A stretch of DNA of 32,296 bases from Shewanella sp. c952 (GCF_019654975.1 NZ_BPEW01000046.1:1-32296); one strand, 5' to 3'. Positions 1-8,063 are shown, counted from the first letter of the stretch. Notes: generated by a model not told the origin, from the letters alone. A program made the numbers and translations.

Positions 1-35
1 GTCACTAACAAATAGTTTAAATTTTAGCACTTGAT

Positions 36-112
36 TGGCGGAACGGACGAGACTCGAACTCGCGACCCCCGGCGTGACAGGCCGGTATTCTAACCAACTG
101 AACTACCGCTCC
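36..112 (-). tRNA. tRNA-Asp (anticodon GTC)
   Basis: On the minus strand this 77-nt stretch begins GGAGCGGTAG and ends CCGTTCCGCCA, with encoded CCA, a seven-pair acceptor stem, the D-loop GGTTAGAA and a T-loop GTTCGAGTC. The anticodon loop CCTGTCACG gives GTC, which reads aspartate codons. It is nearly identical to the E. coli tRNA-Asp that I remember. Its promoter lies directly upstream at 129-157. A 9-bp inverted repeat (27-35 and 115-123) flanks the gene and would extend the acceptor helix in the precursor. Further tRNA genes could lie beyond the left edge of the window. Confidence 0.97.
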
Positions 113-128
113 ACATCAAGTGCGATGA

Positions 129-157
129 ATAATACGTAGACTGTTAAACGCCGTCAA
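129..157 (-). promoter_or_regulatory. sigma-70 promoter of tRNA-Asp
   Basis: On the minus strand, TTGACG (152-157) and TATTAT (129-134) are separated by exactly 17 bp. The -10 box ends 16 bp before the mature tRNA 5' end, which leaves a short leader. Spacing and both hexamers are close to consensus, as expected for a strong stable-RNA promoter. Confidence 0.75.
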
Positions 158-239
158 TAAGTTTTTGCAGCAAACATTACTAACCAGCTAAAAAATACTC
201 AATTTTGATATTTAACGTACAACAATCACGATTTGTGGG

Positions 240-1559
240 TTAGTTTCCCGCTTTCGGATCATCAAAATCTTCCGGCATCATCAGATCAATCTCATCAAGC
301 TCCATGGTTATCTTCTGTTGACGGGCCTCTTTATCAATTCTTGCTTGAGTGGCTGCTAATGCCTTTTTCAAGTTGCTGCGTTTACGGACAAACAATAAAA
401 TCAACATACCCAAAATAAGTAGAACCGCATTGATAGTAATCAACCAAAACATAGCATCTTGTTTTGCTGAATCTTCAGCCTTCTTGGCTTGCAGTTCTGC
501 CTTTTCTGCGAGTTCCTCTTTTGAGGGCGGCGGCTCTGGCGGTTTAACAAAGTTAAAAAACAGCTCCGGCAAGGTCAGATAAATTTCGCGTCCTGCTTTT
601 GTGGTACTCACCGCCGTTAGCTTGATTCGATAACTACCAAAGTCATTCACAGGCTTTAATTGAAATCGACTATCTGCTTCAGTAATATTTGATATCGTTT
701 CTAACAACCGCATTCCAGCAGGGCCCATTATTTCTGCTTCTATGTGGGTCTGCGATAACAACAACTCATTGTCATCGACGGTTAGGTGCAGATCCCATCG
801 CCCAGATTTTGCACTTTCAGACGCGACAATTTCAACATCAATCGGTCGTGTCGATAAAGTAAATGCTTCAGAATATTGACGCTCAAGCACGGCGTTCTTA
901 GCGTCTACCTGTAAGGTATAACCGCCCCAAGCTTGGGTTAGGTTTATTTTACTGGTAAAAACCCCGTCATCTGGCGTTTCATCAAGCTTTTCACCGTTGT
1001 CCCGATAGTTACCAACAACAAAACTGCCAGCCGCAAAGTTTTCATCACCGGGATTGTTATCGCTGATAAATTTCGCCGTCCAGCTCATCAGATAATCTAA
1101 ACCTGGTAAGCGTACTTTTTCATCATCACCAATCAAACGAGTCGTTAACTTTAGACGTTCGCCTTGGTAGAGCGGTTGCGGGATAGGATCGACATCAATG
1201 GAAAGTTTGGAGATTTTATCAATAACTGACCCTTCTACCACCCTACCAATAAGCTGCCACGGCCCTGGCATTGGATTTTCAATGGTGATCATATCGCCCG
1301 TTAATCCATCCATCCACTTTACAGATTCAGGGTGACGACTGGCGTACCATTTACTGCCATCAGGCTGAACCACAATCACAGGTGCACTGCCGTACTCGCG
1401 TTGAATAAGCAAGGTGACACTATCGACCATATGGTCAATTCTAAAGCGATTTTTTAATTCAGAAGCTTGAGATGACAGCATGACCTCAGCACTGGCAATA
1501 CGGCTTAGCAGGAGCCCAATAAGTATTGCCGCCACACATGTTGTTACGCGTTTAATCAT
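240..1559 (-). CDS. TIGR03503-family exported, membrane-anchored protein of unknown function
   Basis: The protein has 439 residues from the ATG at 1559. An upstream in-frame TTG at 1604 lies inside dnaQ and would bury the signal peptide, so I prefer 1559, which follows a GAGGA motif at the very end of dnaQ. The N-terminus (MIKRVTTCVAAILIGLLL) is a signal peptide ending near ASA. The bulk is a probably periplasmic region rich in beta strands. A charged Glu/Lys/Ala helix precedes a single membrane segment (about residues 371-391), and a basic then acidic cytoplasmic tail ends the chain. It resembles the uncharacterised TIGR03503 family of Shewanella and Vibrio, which is recalled rather than searched. 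It starts 10 bp after the dnaQ stop, so the two are probably co-transcribed. No function can be given. Confidence 0.8.
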   Translation of the reverse strand: MIKRVTTCVAAILIGLLLSRIASAEVMLSSQASELKNRFRIDHMVDSVTLLIQREYGSAPVIVVQPDGSKWYASRHPESVKWMDGLTGDMITIENPMPGPWQLIGRVVEGSVIDKISKLSIDVDPIPQPLYQGERLKLTTRLIGDDEKVRLPGLDYLMSWTAKFISDNNPGDENFAAGSFVVGNYRDNGEKLDETPDDGVFTSKINLTQAWGGYTLQVDAKNAVLERQYSEAFTLSTRPIDVEIVASESAKSGRWDLHLTVDDNELLLSQTHIEAEIMGPAGMRLLETISNITEADSRFQLKPVNDFGSYRIKLTAVSTTKAGREIYLTLPELFFNFVKPPEPPPSKEELAEKAELQAKKAEDSAKQDAMFWLITINAVLLILGMLILLFVRKRSNLKKALAATQARIDKEARQQKITMELDEIDLMMPEDFDDPKAGN

Positions 1560-1569
1560 AGATAAAAAT

Positions 1570-2298
1570 CTATCCTCGCCAGATACACTGCCCAGATTTA
1601 GCAACTAAGTCGAGTCGCTCTTCATGTCTAGTTAGTTCATCGGCCGATGCGCTGATCACTTTAAGTTTTGCTCTATCTTTAGGGAGTCGATTTATACCAC
1701 CGCCCTCTTGACCCGCTTTTTCACTTGATAGATTAAACTTAGTTTGCCCACCCGTCATGATGAGGTAAACGTCAGCTAAGATCTCGGCATCCAATAATGC
1801 GCCGTGAAGATCGCGGCGAGAGTTATCAATACCGTAACGCTTACACAAAGCATCTAGGTTATTTTTCTGTCCAGGATGAAGGTGCTTGGCGATGGCCAGA
1901 GAATCGAGTATTTGACATATTTCGGCAGTCTTCGGTCCTATGGGTTGCAACATCGAAAACTCATGATCCATAAAGCTAACGTCGAAGTTTGCGTTATGTG
2001 CCACTATTTCAGCGCCATCAATAAACTCAATAAAACTTTGCGCTATTTGATGAAACTTGGGTTTGTCTGCGACAAATTCATTGGTGATCCCGTGAACTTC
2101 AATCGCTTCTTCGTCAATAGGCTGTAGCGGATTGATATATTCGTGGTAATGGCGCCCGGTTAGCTTGCGGTTTACCACTTCAACACAACCAATCTCAATA
2201 ATTCGATGGCCAAGATAGATAGGGCCACTAGATTGGTTCATACCTGTGGTTTCGGTATCGAGAATAATTTGGCGTTTAGCGCTTGAAATAATGTTCAT
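1570..2298 (-). CDS. dnaQ: DNA polymerase III epsilon subunit (3'-5' proofreading exonuclease)
   Basis: This is the proofreading subunit of the replicative polymerase, which removes misincorporated nucleotides from 3' ends. It is 242 residues, the usual length. The DEDDh exonuclease motifs are present: DTETTG at residues 14-19 (catalytic Asp14 and Glu16), AHNANFDVSFMDHEF as motif II, and HGALLDAEILADVY with the catalytic His and Asp as motif III. The C-terminal tail (about residues 185-242) is the flexible segment that in this family contacts the polymerase alpha subunit. It is divergent from rnhA, as in E. coli, with the two starts 71 bp apart. The TIGR03503 gene follows directly. Confidence 0.96.
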   Translation of the reverse strand: MNIISSAKRQIILDTETTGMNQSSGPIYLGHRIIEIGCVEVVNRKLTGRHYHEYINPLQPIDEEAIEVHGITNEFVADKPKFHQIAQSFIEFIDGAEIVAHNANFDVSFMDHEFSMLQPIGPKTAEICQILDSLAIAKHLHPGQKNNLDALCKRYGIDNSRRDLHGALLDAEILADVYLIMTGGQTKFNLSSEKAGQEGGGINRLPKDRAKLKVISASADELTRHEERLDLVAKSGQCIWRG

Positions 2299-2369
2299 GT
2301 GAATTAATGCATTTCTCAGTTAAATTTTTGGGTATACTCGCCCAGCACTTTAGCTATGGTACCAACTTG

Positions 2370-2849
2370 ATGACTGGACTGAAACAGATCTCTATCTTTA
2401 CCGACGGTTCTTGCTTAGGAAACCCAGGGCCTGGGGGCTACGGCATTGTAATGAAGTACAAAAAACATACTCATGAACTCGCCGATGGTTTTGCATTGAC
2501 TACTAATAACCGCATGGAGATGCTCGCTCCCATTGTGGCATTAGAGGCGCTAAAAGTCCCCTGCCAAGTGATATTAACTAGCGATAGCCAATATATGCGC
2601 CAAGGGATCACACAATGGATCCACGGCTGGAAACGCAATGGCTGGGTAACATCCACCAAGCAAGCAGTAAAAAATGTCGATTTATGGCAGCGTCTTGATG
2701 CTGTTTCGCAGCGGCACCAAATTGATTGGCGCTGGGTTAAAGGTCATGCAGGGCATGTTGAGAATGAACGCTGTGATGATTTAGCGCGCCAAGCTGCAGA
2801 GAAAAAGCCAACTCAAGAAGACTGTGGCTACCTCGCGCAACAAGGCTAA
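2370..2849 (+). CDS. rnhA: Ribonuclease HI
   Basis: The enzyme degrades the RNA strand of RNA-DNA hybrids. From the ATG at 2370 it has 159 residues, close to the 155 of E. coli RNase HI. The reading frame is open further upstream to 2307, but those 21 residues do not fit the family. The active-site residues are visible: Asp12 in FTDGSCLGNPGPGG, Glu in NNRMEML, Asp in SDSQYM, and His/Asp in KGHAGHVENERCDDLAR. The basic protrusion QWIHGWKRNGW, used for hybrid binding, is also present. The stop codon is 16 bp from the left tip of the MITE-like element at 2866. Confidence 0.96.
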   Translation: MTGLKQISIFTDGSCLGNPGPGGYGIVMKYKKHTHELADGFALTTNNRMEMLAPIVALEALKVPCQVILTSDSQYMRQGITQWIHGWKRNGWVTSTKQAVKNVDLWQRLDAVSQRHQIDWRWVKGHAGHVENERCDDLARQAAEKKPTQEDCGYLAQQG

Positions 2850-2865
2850 TTGACTATAAGGCTAT

Positions 2866-3145
2866 TAGGGGCTGTTGACCTTTCACGGTTGTTTTTGCCG
2901 CAGTTTATTGGCTATTTTGACAAGGCGGAGGCTATGTCGTTTAGTCATTCTCCACAAATAACCTACAACACAGTCAAAATAGCCAAGAAGCGCGGCCCTT
3001 CGGGTTCGTTTCAATTCTTTTATTCTTTTATGACAAGAGTGCGTTACGAGCTTTTCGCTTAGCCAGCTAAGCATCATCGCTCAAGCCTTGTACTAAAATA
3101 ATTGAATTCGAACAAAAACTAAGCTCGAAAGATCAACAGCCCCTA
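2866..3145. mobile_element. MITE-like non-autonomous element, 280 bp, with 5-bp target duplication
   Basis: The ends are 19-bp near-perfect inverted repeats: TAGGGGCTGTTGACCTTTC at 2866-2884 and the reverse complement of TAGGGGCTGTTGATCTTTC at 3127-3145, with one mismatch. GCTAT directly flanks both ends (2861-2865 and 3146-3150), as a target-site duplication would. Inside are further dyads: GGCTATTTTGAC (2910-2921) against GTCAAAATAGCC (2973-2984), and GCTTAGC-CA-GCTAAGC (3057-3072). Neither strand holds a transposase; the short open frames inside are not credible genes. I recall similar sequences scattered through Shewanella and related genomes but cannot name the parent insertion sequence. 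The element lies between the convergent 3' ends of rnhA and lysR. Confidence 0.8.
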
Positions 3146-4039
3146 GCTATCGGTGTTTAAAAAATCTTGGCAAAAAGCGATGAACGCTGCGCCAATAGCG
3201 GTAAAATTTCGACTCTTATGGTGGATCTTGTAGAATTTTCGTTCAAGCAGTAATCCTTCTACATTGATGACTGCCAGCTCTTTACGACTGATCTCTTTCT
3301 CCAGCGTTAACTCTGACAACACGCCTAAGCCAGCTCCCTGTTTAACGGCCTGCTTAATGGCGTCAGGGGTTGAGAAGCGAAACTTTTCTTGCGGCTGCAT
3401 ATCAAGCATATTGGCAGCATTAACAAAGTAATCTCGGGTACCCGAGCCCTCTTCTCTCATGACCCAAGGTTGACCTGTCAACGCTTTAGGGCTCACGGTT
3501 TTGCCCGCTAATGGGTGTGCAGGATGACAGAAAATAAGTAAACAGTCTTTATGCCACGCTTCGACGGCAATGCGACTATCGAGACATTGTCCTTCAATAA
3601 AGCCCATTTCACTTCTAAATTCGAGCACAGCATTAATAACCGCTTGGCTGTTATCAATATCAACATTAACCAATGTATTGGTATGTTGCTGACAAAATGC
3701 CACTGCGCTTTTTGCCAATAAATAGTTACCTATAGTGGAGCTAGCACTCACATTAAGATCGCCACCAAGCTCACTGCCTGCTGGCGAAAATGCATGCTCT
3801 ATTTGATCAATTTTTTGCAATGCGTCAGTCGCCAATGGTAACAACATACTGCCTTGGGAGTTCAATCGGAGTCGGTTGCCAATTCGCTCGAATAAGCGAG
3901 CATCAAGCTGTTTCTCTAGTTCAGATAGCGCCATCGAGGCAGCTGGAGATGACAGGTTAACCATTTCAGCAGCTTTTGCCACTTGGCCACTGCGAGCTAC
4001 GGCTTCAAAGATGGCGAGTTGTTTTAAGGTAATACGCAT
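3143..4039 (-). CDS. LysR-family transcriptional regulator, YeiE-like
   Basis: This 298-residue protein has the standard LysR layout. An N-terminal winged helix-turn-helix occupies about residues 1-60 (MRITLKQLAIFEAVARSGQ, then AASMALSELEKQL). A two-lobed effector domain follows from about residue 90. The motif MREEGSGTRDYF is typical of the CysB/YeiE/CbbR side of the family, and the N-terminus resembles E. coli YeiE as I recall it, so the effector may be a small anion; that is inference. The stop codon TAG (3143-3145) is formed by the tip of the MITE-like element. Without the element the frame would add four residues (LIVN) and stop at 2846-2848, overlapping the end of rnhA. The start is an ATG 16 bp from the end of the yafS-like gene, so the two are probably in one transcript. 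Confidence 0.93.
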   Translation of the reverse strand: MRITLKQLAIFEAVARSGQVAKAAEMVNLSSPAASMALSELEKQLDARLFERIGNRLRLNSQGSMLLPLATDALQKIDQIEHAFSPAGSELGGDLNVSASSTIGNYLLAKSAVAFCQQHTNTLVNVDIDNSQAVINAVLEFRSEMGFIEGQCLDSRIAVEAWHKDCLLIFCHPAHPLAGKTVSPKALTGQPWVMREEGSGTRDYFVNAANMLDMQPQEKFRFSTPDAIKQAVKQGAGLGVLSELTLEKEISRKELAVINVEGLLLERKFYKIHHKSRNFTAIGAAFIAFCQDFLNTDS

Positions 4040-4055
4040 TAATAGTTTAAGCCCA

Positions 4056-4790
4056 TTATTTTGAAGATTGAGAAGTATGTCCGGTGCGCCCAGCTGTTGG
4101 GGCTGTTGACCAATTTGGCTGTTTAACTTTGCGCTTGGCTCGAACTGGGGTTAGCGGTGTTTCAAGCTTTCTTGCCACCAACACATAGACACTGCCACTA
4201 CTGGGTAACCACGACTTTAACGCATGAGACCATATACTGTCTGTTTTAAGCTCTTTGAGCAGATGATGATGTAACAAACGCTCGTCCGCTACCACTTGGT
4301 AACCCAAAAGGCCTAACCAATCTTTAACTCGAGATGGCATAAAGAAGCGACCATTCCAAGGGATCTCTTGCTGGTATTTTGGCAGCACTTTTCCGATAAA
4401 CATCGGACTTAACGGGTTAAATCCAGCAATAATAAGGTGGCCACCCGAGATCAACACCCGATCGACTTCGCGCAACAAACGATAGGGATCGGTTTCAAAC
4501 TCCAGTAAAAAATTCATTACCACGGCATCGACACTGGCGTTTTGGATCGGCAGCTGACTGTAATCGGCCAGAATGTCTGCTTCAGGTTCATCGAACAAAG
4601 AGTAGTGACAACTCACTCCAACGCCTGTTTTATCAATCTTTGCACTCAATGGTCCAAGGCTTAGCATGTAATAGCCGAATACTCTCGGCCACCAGGAAAA
4701 CATCGTTTCTTCAATACTTTCACGGATCACCGGACCATTTGGTAATTCTGACCAATGATAGGGTTTTAGCGGAACACCTGAATGAGTCAA
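4056..4790 (-). CDS. yafS: YafS-like SAM-dependent methyltransferase
   Basis: This 244-residue protein is placed between gloB and rnhA, as yafS is in E. coli, and has the same type of sequence. It is a class I methyltransferase fold with a weak glycine-rich motif I. The later motifs are clearer: LPIQNASVDAVVMNFLLEF (post-II region), REVDRVLISGGHLIIAGFNP (motif III) and a C-terminal strand SGSVYVLVARK. The substrate is unknown. The start is a TTG at 4788-4790, supported by AGGAG six bases upstream; no ATG fits. The last 24 or so residues are low-complexity Ser/Thr/Gly and include a 13-bp match to the tip of the MITE-like element (4099-4111). It is divergent from gloB. Confidence 0.88.
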   Translation of the reverse strand: MTHSGVPLKPYHWSELPNGPVIRESIEETMFSWWPRVFGYYMLSLGPLSAKIDKTGVGVSCHYSLFDEPEADILADYSQLPIQNASVDAVVMNFLLEFETDPYRLLREVDRVLISGGHLIIAGFNPLSPMFIGKVLPKYQQEIPWNGRFFMPSRVKDWLGLLGYQVVADERLLHHHLLKELKTDSIWSHALKSWLPSSGSVYVLVARKLETPLTPVRAKRKVKQPNWSTAPTAGRTGHTSQSSK

Positions 4791-4897
4791 TGTTATCTCC
4801 TAAGTTGCTGATGCTCTACTTTAATAACGAAAGCCATGTACAAACAATAGCTATTCTAAGTAAACTTGTTTTAGCGCTCAAATTATTAGGACTGATT

Positions 4898-5674
4898 ATG
4901 TTAACTGTCACACCATTACCTGCCTTTGATGATAACTATATATGGGCTATACAAGTCCCAAATATTGATGGTGCTTATGTTGTTGATCCAGGTGATGCCG
5001 ATGTGGTGATTAAGTTCTTGAGCGATAAACAGATCCCGCTTCTTGGAGTGCTTATCACTCATCACCATCATGACCACACAGGTGGTATCGCCAAGCTCCT
5101 AAGCTATTATGGCAGTAATACCCCAGTTTATGGGCCTTCACTGGAAAATATTGAAGGGGTTAATAACCCGCTACAAGCTTGTGCAAGCATAACACTACAA
5201 GGTATTGACCTTAAAGCAGAAGTGATTGAAGTGCCAGGACACACATTGGGCCATATTGCCTATGTAATAGAAGATGCACTTTTTTGCGGCGATACGCTTT
5301 TCAGCGCGGGTTGTGGCCGTTTGTTTGAAGGAACGCCACAGCAAATGCTGACATCGCTAACACGACTGGCGCAAGTAGGAGACGATAAAAAAGTATATTG
5401 TACCCATGAATACACTTTGGCGAATCTTCGTTTTGCGAATCGAGTAGACCCTAACAACGTACAACTTCAACAGTACACTCACCATTCAGAGCAACTAAGA
5501 GCAAGTAATACACCGACTTTGCCATCGTCTATAGCCCAAGAAAGAGCGATAAACCCTTTTTTACGTGGCCATAGCACAGAAATTCAACAATCTTTAGCTG
5601 AGCAATTCCAACAACCTATAAACGATGCTGTGAAATGCTTTGCACTTCTGCGTCAATGGAAAGACAATTTCTAA
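4898..5674 (+). CDS. gloB: Hydroxyacylglutathione hydrolase (glyoxalase II)
   Basis: The enzyme hydrolyses S-lactoylglutathione to lactate and glutathione, the second step of methylglyoxal detoxification, in the cytoplasm. From the ATG at 4898 it has 258 residues; E. coli GloB has 251. AGGA lies eight bases upstream. The frame is open from 4640, but that extension crosses the divergent yafS gene and is not real. The dinuclear metal site is complete: THHHHDHTGG (His55, His57, Asp59, His60), PGHTLGH, FCGDTLFSAGCGR and CTHEYT. The C-terminal substrate-binding region includes NPFLRG. A hairpin terminator follows at 5715-5736. Confidence 0.96.
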   Translation: MLTVTPLPAFDDNYIWAIQVPNIDGAYVVDPGDADVVIKFLSDKQIPLLGVLITHHHHDHTGGIAKLLSYYGSNTPVYGPSLENIEGVNNPLQACASITLQGIDLKAEVIEVPGHTLGHIAYVIEDALFCGDTLFSAGCGRLFEGTPQQMLTSLTRLAQVGDDKKVYCTHEYTLANLRFANRVDPNNVQLQQYTHHSEQLRASNTPTLPSSIAQERAINPFLRGHSTEIQQSLAEQFQQPINDAVKCFALLRQWKDNF

Positions 5675-5714
5675 AAAATACTCTACAATGTCTCGCTAAT
5701 CCAGTGCCGCTAAG

Positions 5715-5736
5715 CCAGATACAGTCTGGTTTTTTT
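5715..5736 (+). terminator. Rho-independent terminator of gloB
   Basis: CCAGA (5715-5719) and TCTGG (5725-5729) form a short stem with a five-base loop, followed directly by seven T residues. It lies 40 bp after the gloB stop and 29 bp before mltD, so mltD probably has its own promoter or relies on readthrough. Confidence 0.65.
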
Positions 5737-5764
5737 GGGCCTAAATAAAGGACACACATTTTAG

Positions 5765-7327
5765 ATGCGCGTACCCATTTTATTTGTCGCAGGGGGGATT
5801 GCCCTGCTGACTGGTTGCCAAAACTTAAGCAACCAAACGACTTCAGAAGGACCTAAATCAACACCTGTTGTCGCAGAAAAAGTCACCAAAGAACCCGTTA
5901 AGCCCCAAGTCGCCGAAGTTGTCGAGGTGACTGATATCTGGGAGCGTATTCGTCTAGAACTTAAGATGGATATTCCAGATGAAAAATTGGTTAGACAGTA
6001 CCGAGATTGGTATATCAAGCACCCGCAACATCTAATACGTGTTTCAGAGCGTGCTACGCCTTTCATGTACTTAATTGTCGAAGAGTTAGAGAAACGCAAC
6101 CTGCCAATAGAATTGGCATTATTACCGATTGTAGAAAGCGCATTTGACCCATTTGCCTACTCACATGGCGCAGCATCTGGTTTATGGCAATTTACCTCAC
6201 CAATGGCACGTCACTTTGGCCTGCAGATGAACTGGTGGTATGACGGCCGCAGAGATGTACCAGCTGCAACCGTTGCAGCACTCGATATGCTTGAATATTT
6301 GTACGACAAAACCGGCGACAACTGGTTATATGCCATTGCAGCTTACAATACCGGTGAAGGTCGAGTCATTAATGCTGCTAAGCGAAACAAGCGTAAAGGC
6401 ATACCAACTGACTTTTGGCACCTAAACCTGCCACGTGAAACCGAGCGCTATGTACCACAGCTTTTGGCGCTTGCTGATGTGATCAAAAATGCCGATAAAT
6501 ACGGTATTACACTAACGCCTATCAGTAACGAACCACAAATTGAAGTGGTCGAAATTGGTAGTCAAATTGATCTAGCATTAGCCGCTGATATTGCCGGTAT
6601 GACTACATCAGAGTTGCATAAACTTAACCCTGGCTTTAACCGCTGGGCGACTGCTCCTGATGGACCACATAATTTAGTGTTACCGGTTGAGAAAGCCGCA
6701 GCGTTTAAAATCGCTCTTAACGACACTCAAAAGAATGAAAGACTTAATTGGGAGCGTTATAAGATAAAATCCGGCGACAGCTTAGGCCTGATTGCTAAAC
6801 GTTATCGTACAACCGTATCTGCGTTAAAGTCAGTCAATGATATTAATGGCAATACCATTGTAGCGGGTAAATTCCTGCTTATTCCCGTTGCGGCGAAGAA
6901 TTTAGATCAGTACCTACTTTCAGCCGACCAACGTAAAAACCGTAAACAGAATAAGACTCGTGGTCAGCAAAAGCTGAACTACACGGTCAAGTCTGGTGAT
7001 TCATTCTGGAAAATAGCTAAACAGCACAAAGTCAAAACCTCTCAGCTTGCAAGCTGGAATAGTATGGCACCTAAAGATCCATTGCAGATCGGACAAAAGT
7101 TAGTGATTTGGACTGGCAACAGTACTGCTAGCAATCAGGGATTAAAGGAAGTGATGCGTACCGTTAACTATAAGGTCCGCAGCGGTGACTCTCTCGCTAG
7201 AATAGCCAGTAAATTCAATGTTAAGGTCAGTGATCTTGTTCGTTGGAACTCGCTGGAAAAAAGTAAATATATTCAGCCTGGGCAAACACTTAAACTTTAT
7301 GTTGATATGACTAAAGTAAGAGCTTAA
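5765..7327 (+). CDS. mltD: Membrane-bound lytic murein transglycosylase D, with three LysM domains
   Basis: The enzyme cleaves the MurNAc-GlcNAc bond of peptidoglycan with 1,6-anhydro ring formation, at the periplasmic face of the outer membrane. The 520-residue chain starts with a lipoprotein signal peptide with lipobox LTGC (Cys18). The SLT domain (about residues 95-250) carries the catalytic Glu124 in LLPIVES, followed by SHGAASGLWQFTSPMARHFGL and AIAAYNTGEGRV. Three LysM modules follow at about 332-374, 404-448 and 468-513, each beginning YxVxSGDS or close to it. E. coli MltD is shorter (452 residues) with two LysM, which accounts for the extra length. The gene sits next to gloB as in enterics. 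Confidence 0.95.
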   Translation: MRVPILFVAGGIALLTGCQNLSNQTTSEGPKSTPVVAEKVTKEPVKPQVAEVVEVTDIWERIRLELKMDIPDEKLVRQYRDWYIKHPQHLIRVSERATPFMYLIVEELEKRNLPIELALLPIVESAFDPFAYSHGAASGLWQFTSPMARHFGLQMNWWYDGRRDVPAATVAALDMLEYLYDKTGDNWLYAIAAYNTGEGRVINAAKRNKRKGIPTDFWHLNLPRETERYVPQLLALADVIKNADKYGITLTPISNEPQIEVVEIGSQIDLALAADIAGMTTSELHKLNPGFNRWATAPDGPHNLVLPVEKAAAFKIALNDTQKNERLNWERYKIKSGDSLGLIAKRYRTTVSALKSVNDINGNTIVAGKFLLIPVAAKNLDQYLLSADQRKNRKQNKTRGQQKLNYTVKSGDSFWKIAKQHKVKTSQLASWNSMAPKDPLQIGQKLVIWTGNSTASNQGLKEVMRTVNYKVRSGDSLARIASKFNVKVSDLVRWNSLEKSKYIQPGQTLKLYVDMTKVRA

Positions 7328-7365
7328 TACCCTCTTTAGTACTTTATAGTCACTGAAGTAAAATA

Positions 7366-7400
7366 AAAAATGCCGACAAGTTAATCTTGTCGGCATTTTT
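7366..7400. terminator. Bidirectional terminator between mltD and ycgN
   Basis: A perfect 15-bp stem is formed by AAAAATGCCGACAAG (7366-7380) and its complement (7386-7400), with loop TTAAT. There is a T run on the right and an A run on the left, so it can stop both mltD (+) and ycgN (-). Confidence 0.9.
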
Positions 7401-7413
7401 TATTCGCTTGCTA

Positions 7414-7854
7414 TCACTCAACATCTTTCATTGGCCAGATTACGATATGATCTTCAATGTCGCGAATTTTTGTTTCGCAAGTGACTTTTCCCGCCACCGA
7501 CATCCCAGCTTCGATCATCGCGTCTTTAGAGCCAGTCTTAAGAGGATGCCAACTAGGTAGCCCTCGTCCTTCATTTAACCTTCTGTATGAACAGCTATCC
7601 GGTAACCAAGTTAGCATCGCTAAATTATCCATGGTCACCTTAGTGCAGGTAGGCACAAAACTAAAGCGCTGTTCATAACTCTTGCAATGACCCTGCTTAG
7701 CATCTAATAACAAGCAGGCTGCGTTGGTGTAGTAAAGCTGTTCAGTTTCATCATCGATCAACTTGTTGAGACAACACTTACCACACCCATCACACAAGGA
7801 CTCCCACTCAGTGGTGTTCATCTCTGCTAATGTTTTTTCATTCCAAAATGCCAT
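7414..7854 (-). CDS. ycgN: UPF0260 family protein YcgN, zinc/iron-chelating cysteine cluster
   Basis: The protein has 146 residues from the ATG at 7854; a further 23 upstream codons are open but do not match the family. The defining cluster CDGCGKCC (Cys21, Cys24, Cys27, Cys28) is near the N-terminus. Later cysteines (AACLLL, GHCKSYE, PTCTKV, DSCSYR) complete a YkgJ-type CxxCxxCC metal-binding domain. The signature motifs WLPDSCSYR and LPSWHPLKTGS match E. coli YcgN as I recall it. Its biochemical function is unknown. It sits near ycgL and minCDE as in E. coli. The ribosome binding site is weak. Confidence 0.92.
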   Translation of the reverse strand: MAFWNEKTLAEMNTTEWESLCDGCGKCCLNKLIDDETEQLYYTNAACLLLDAKQGHCKSYEQRFSFVPTCTKVTMDNLAMLTWLPDSCSYRRLNEGRGLPSWHPLKTGSKDAMIEAGMSVAGKVTCETKIRDIEDHIVIWPMKDVE

Positions 7855-8006
7855 GCTAAAACTTACAACTCGGTTCGATTCAAAAGAAGCGCTATTGTAC
7901 ACCAGCCACCACTCTCGTTGCACCTTTGTTCATTTGTATTAGCTGTGAGAGTCACAGTTGGTCATGACTGAAAGAAGAGAGAGGCTGAACTGCAATGCTG
8001 ACTAAA

Positions 8007-8033
8007 TAAAAAATAGCGGCTAATTAGCCGCTA
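8007..8033 (-). terminator. Terminator of the ycgL / mltB-like unit
   Basis: TAGCGGCTAATTAGCCGCTA (8014-8033) is a perfect 20-bp palindrome. On the minus strand it is followed by TTTTTTA. It lies 30 bp downstream of the transglycosylase stop at 8064. Confidence 0.8.
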
Positions 8034-8063
8034 CTGATGACACTTAACACTGGAACATTAAGT

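Noticed and set aside
2850..3077. Two overlapping short open frames of 64-70 codons on opposite strands between rnhA and lysR
   Set aside because: They lie almost wholly inside the MITE-like element, have no ribosome binding sites and resemble no family; they are by-products of the repeat.
4640..4897. N-terminal extension of gloB
   Set aside because: It crosses the divergent yafS-like gene and precedes the conserved start MLTVTPLPAFDDNYIW, which has its own ribosome binding site.
7943..7957. CRP site
   Set aside because: The half-sites TGTGA and TCACA are only three bases apart; CRP needs six.
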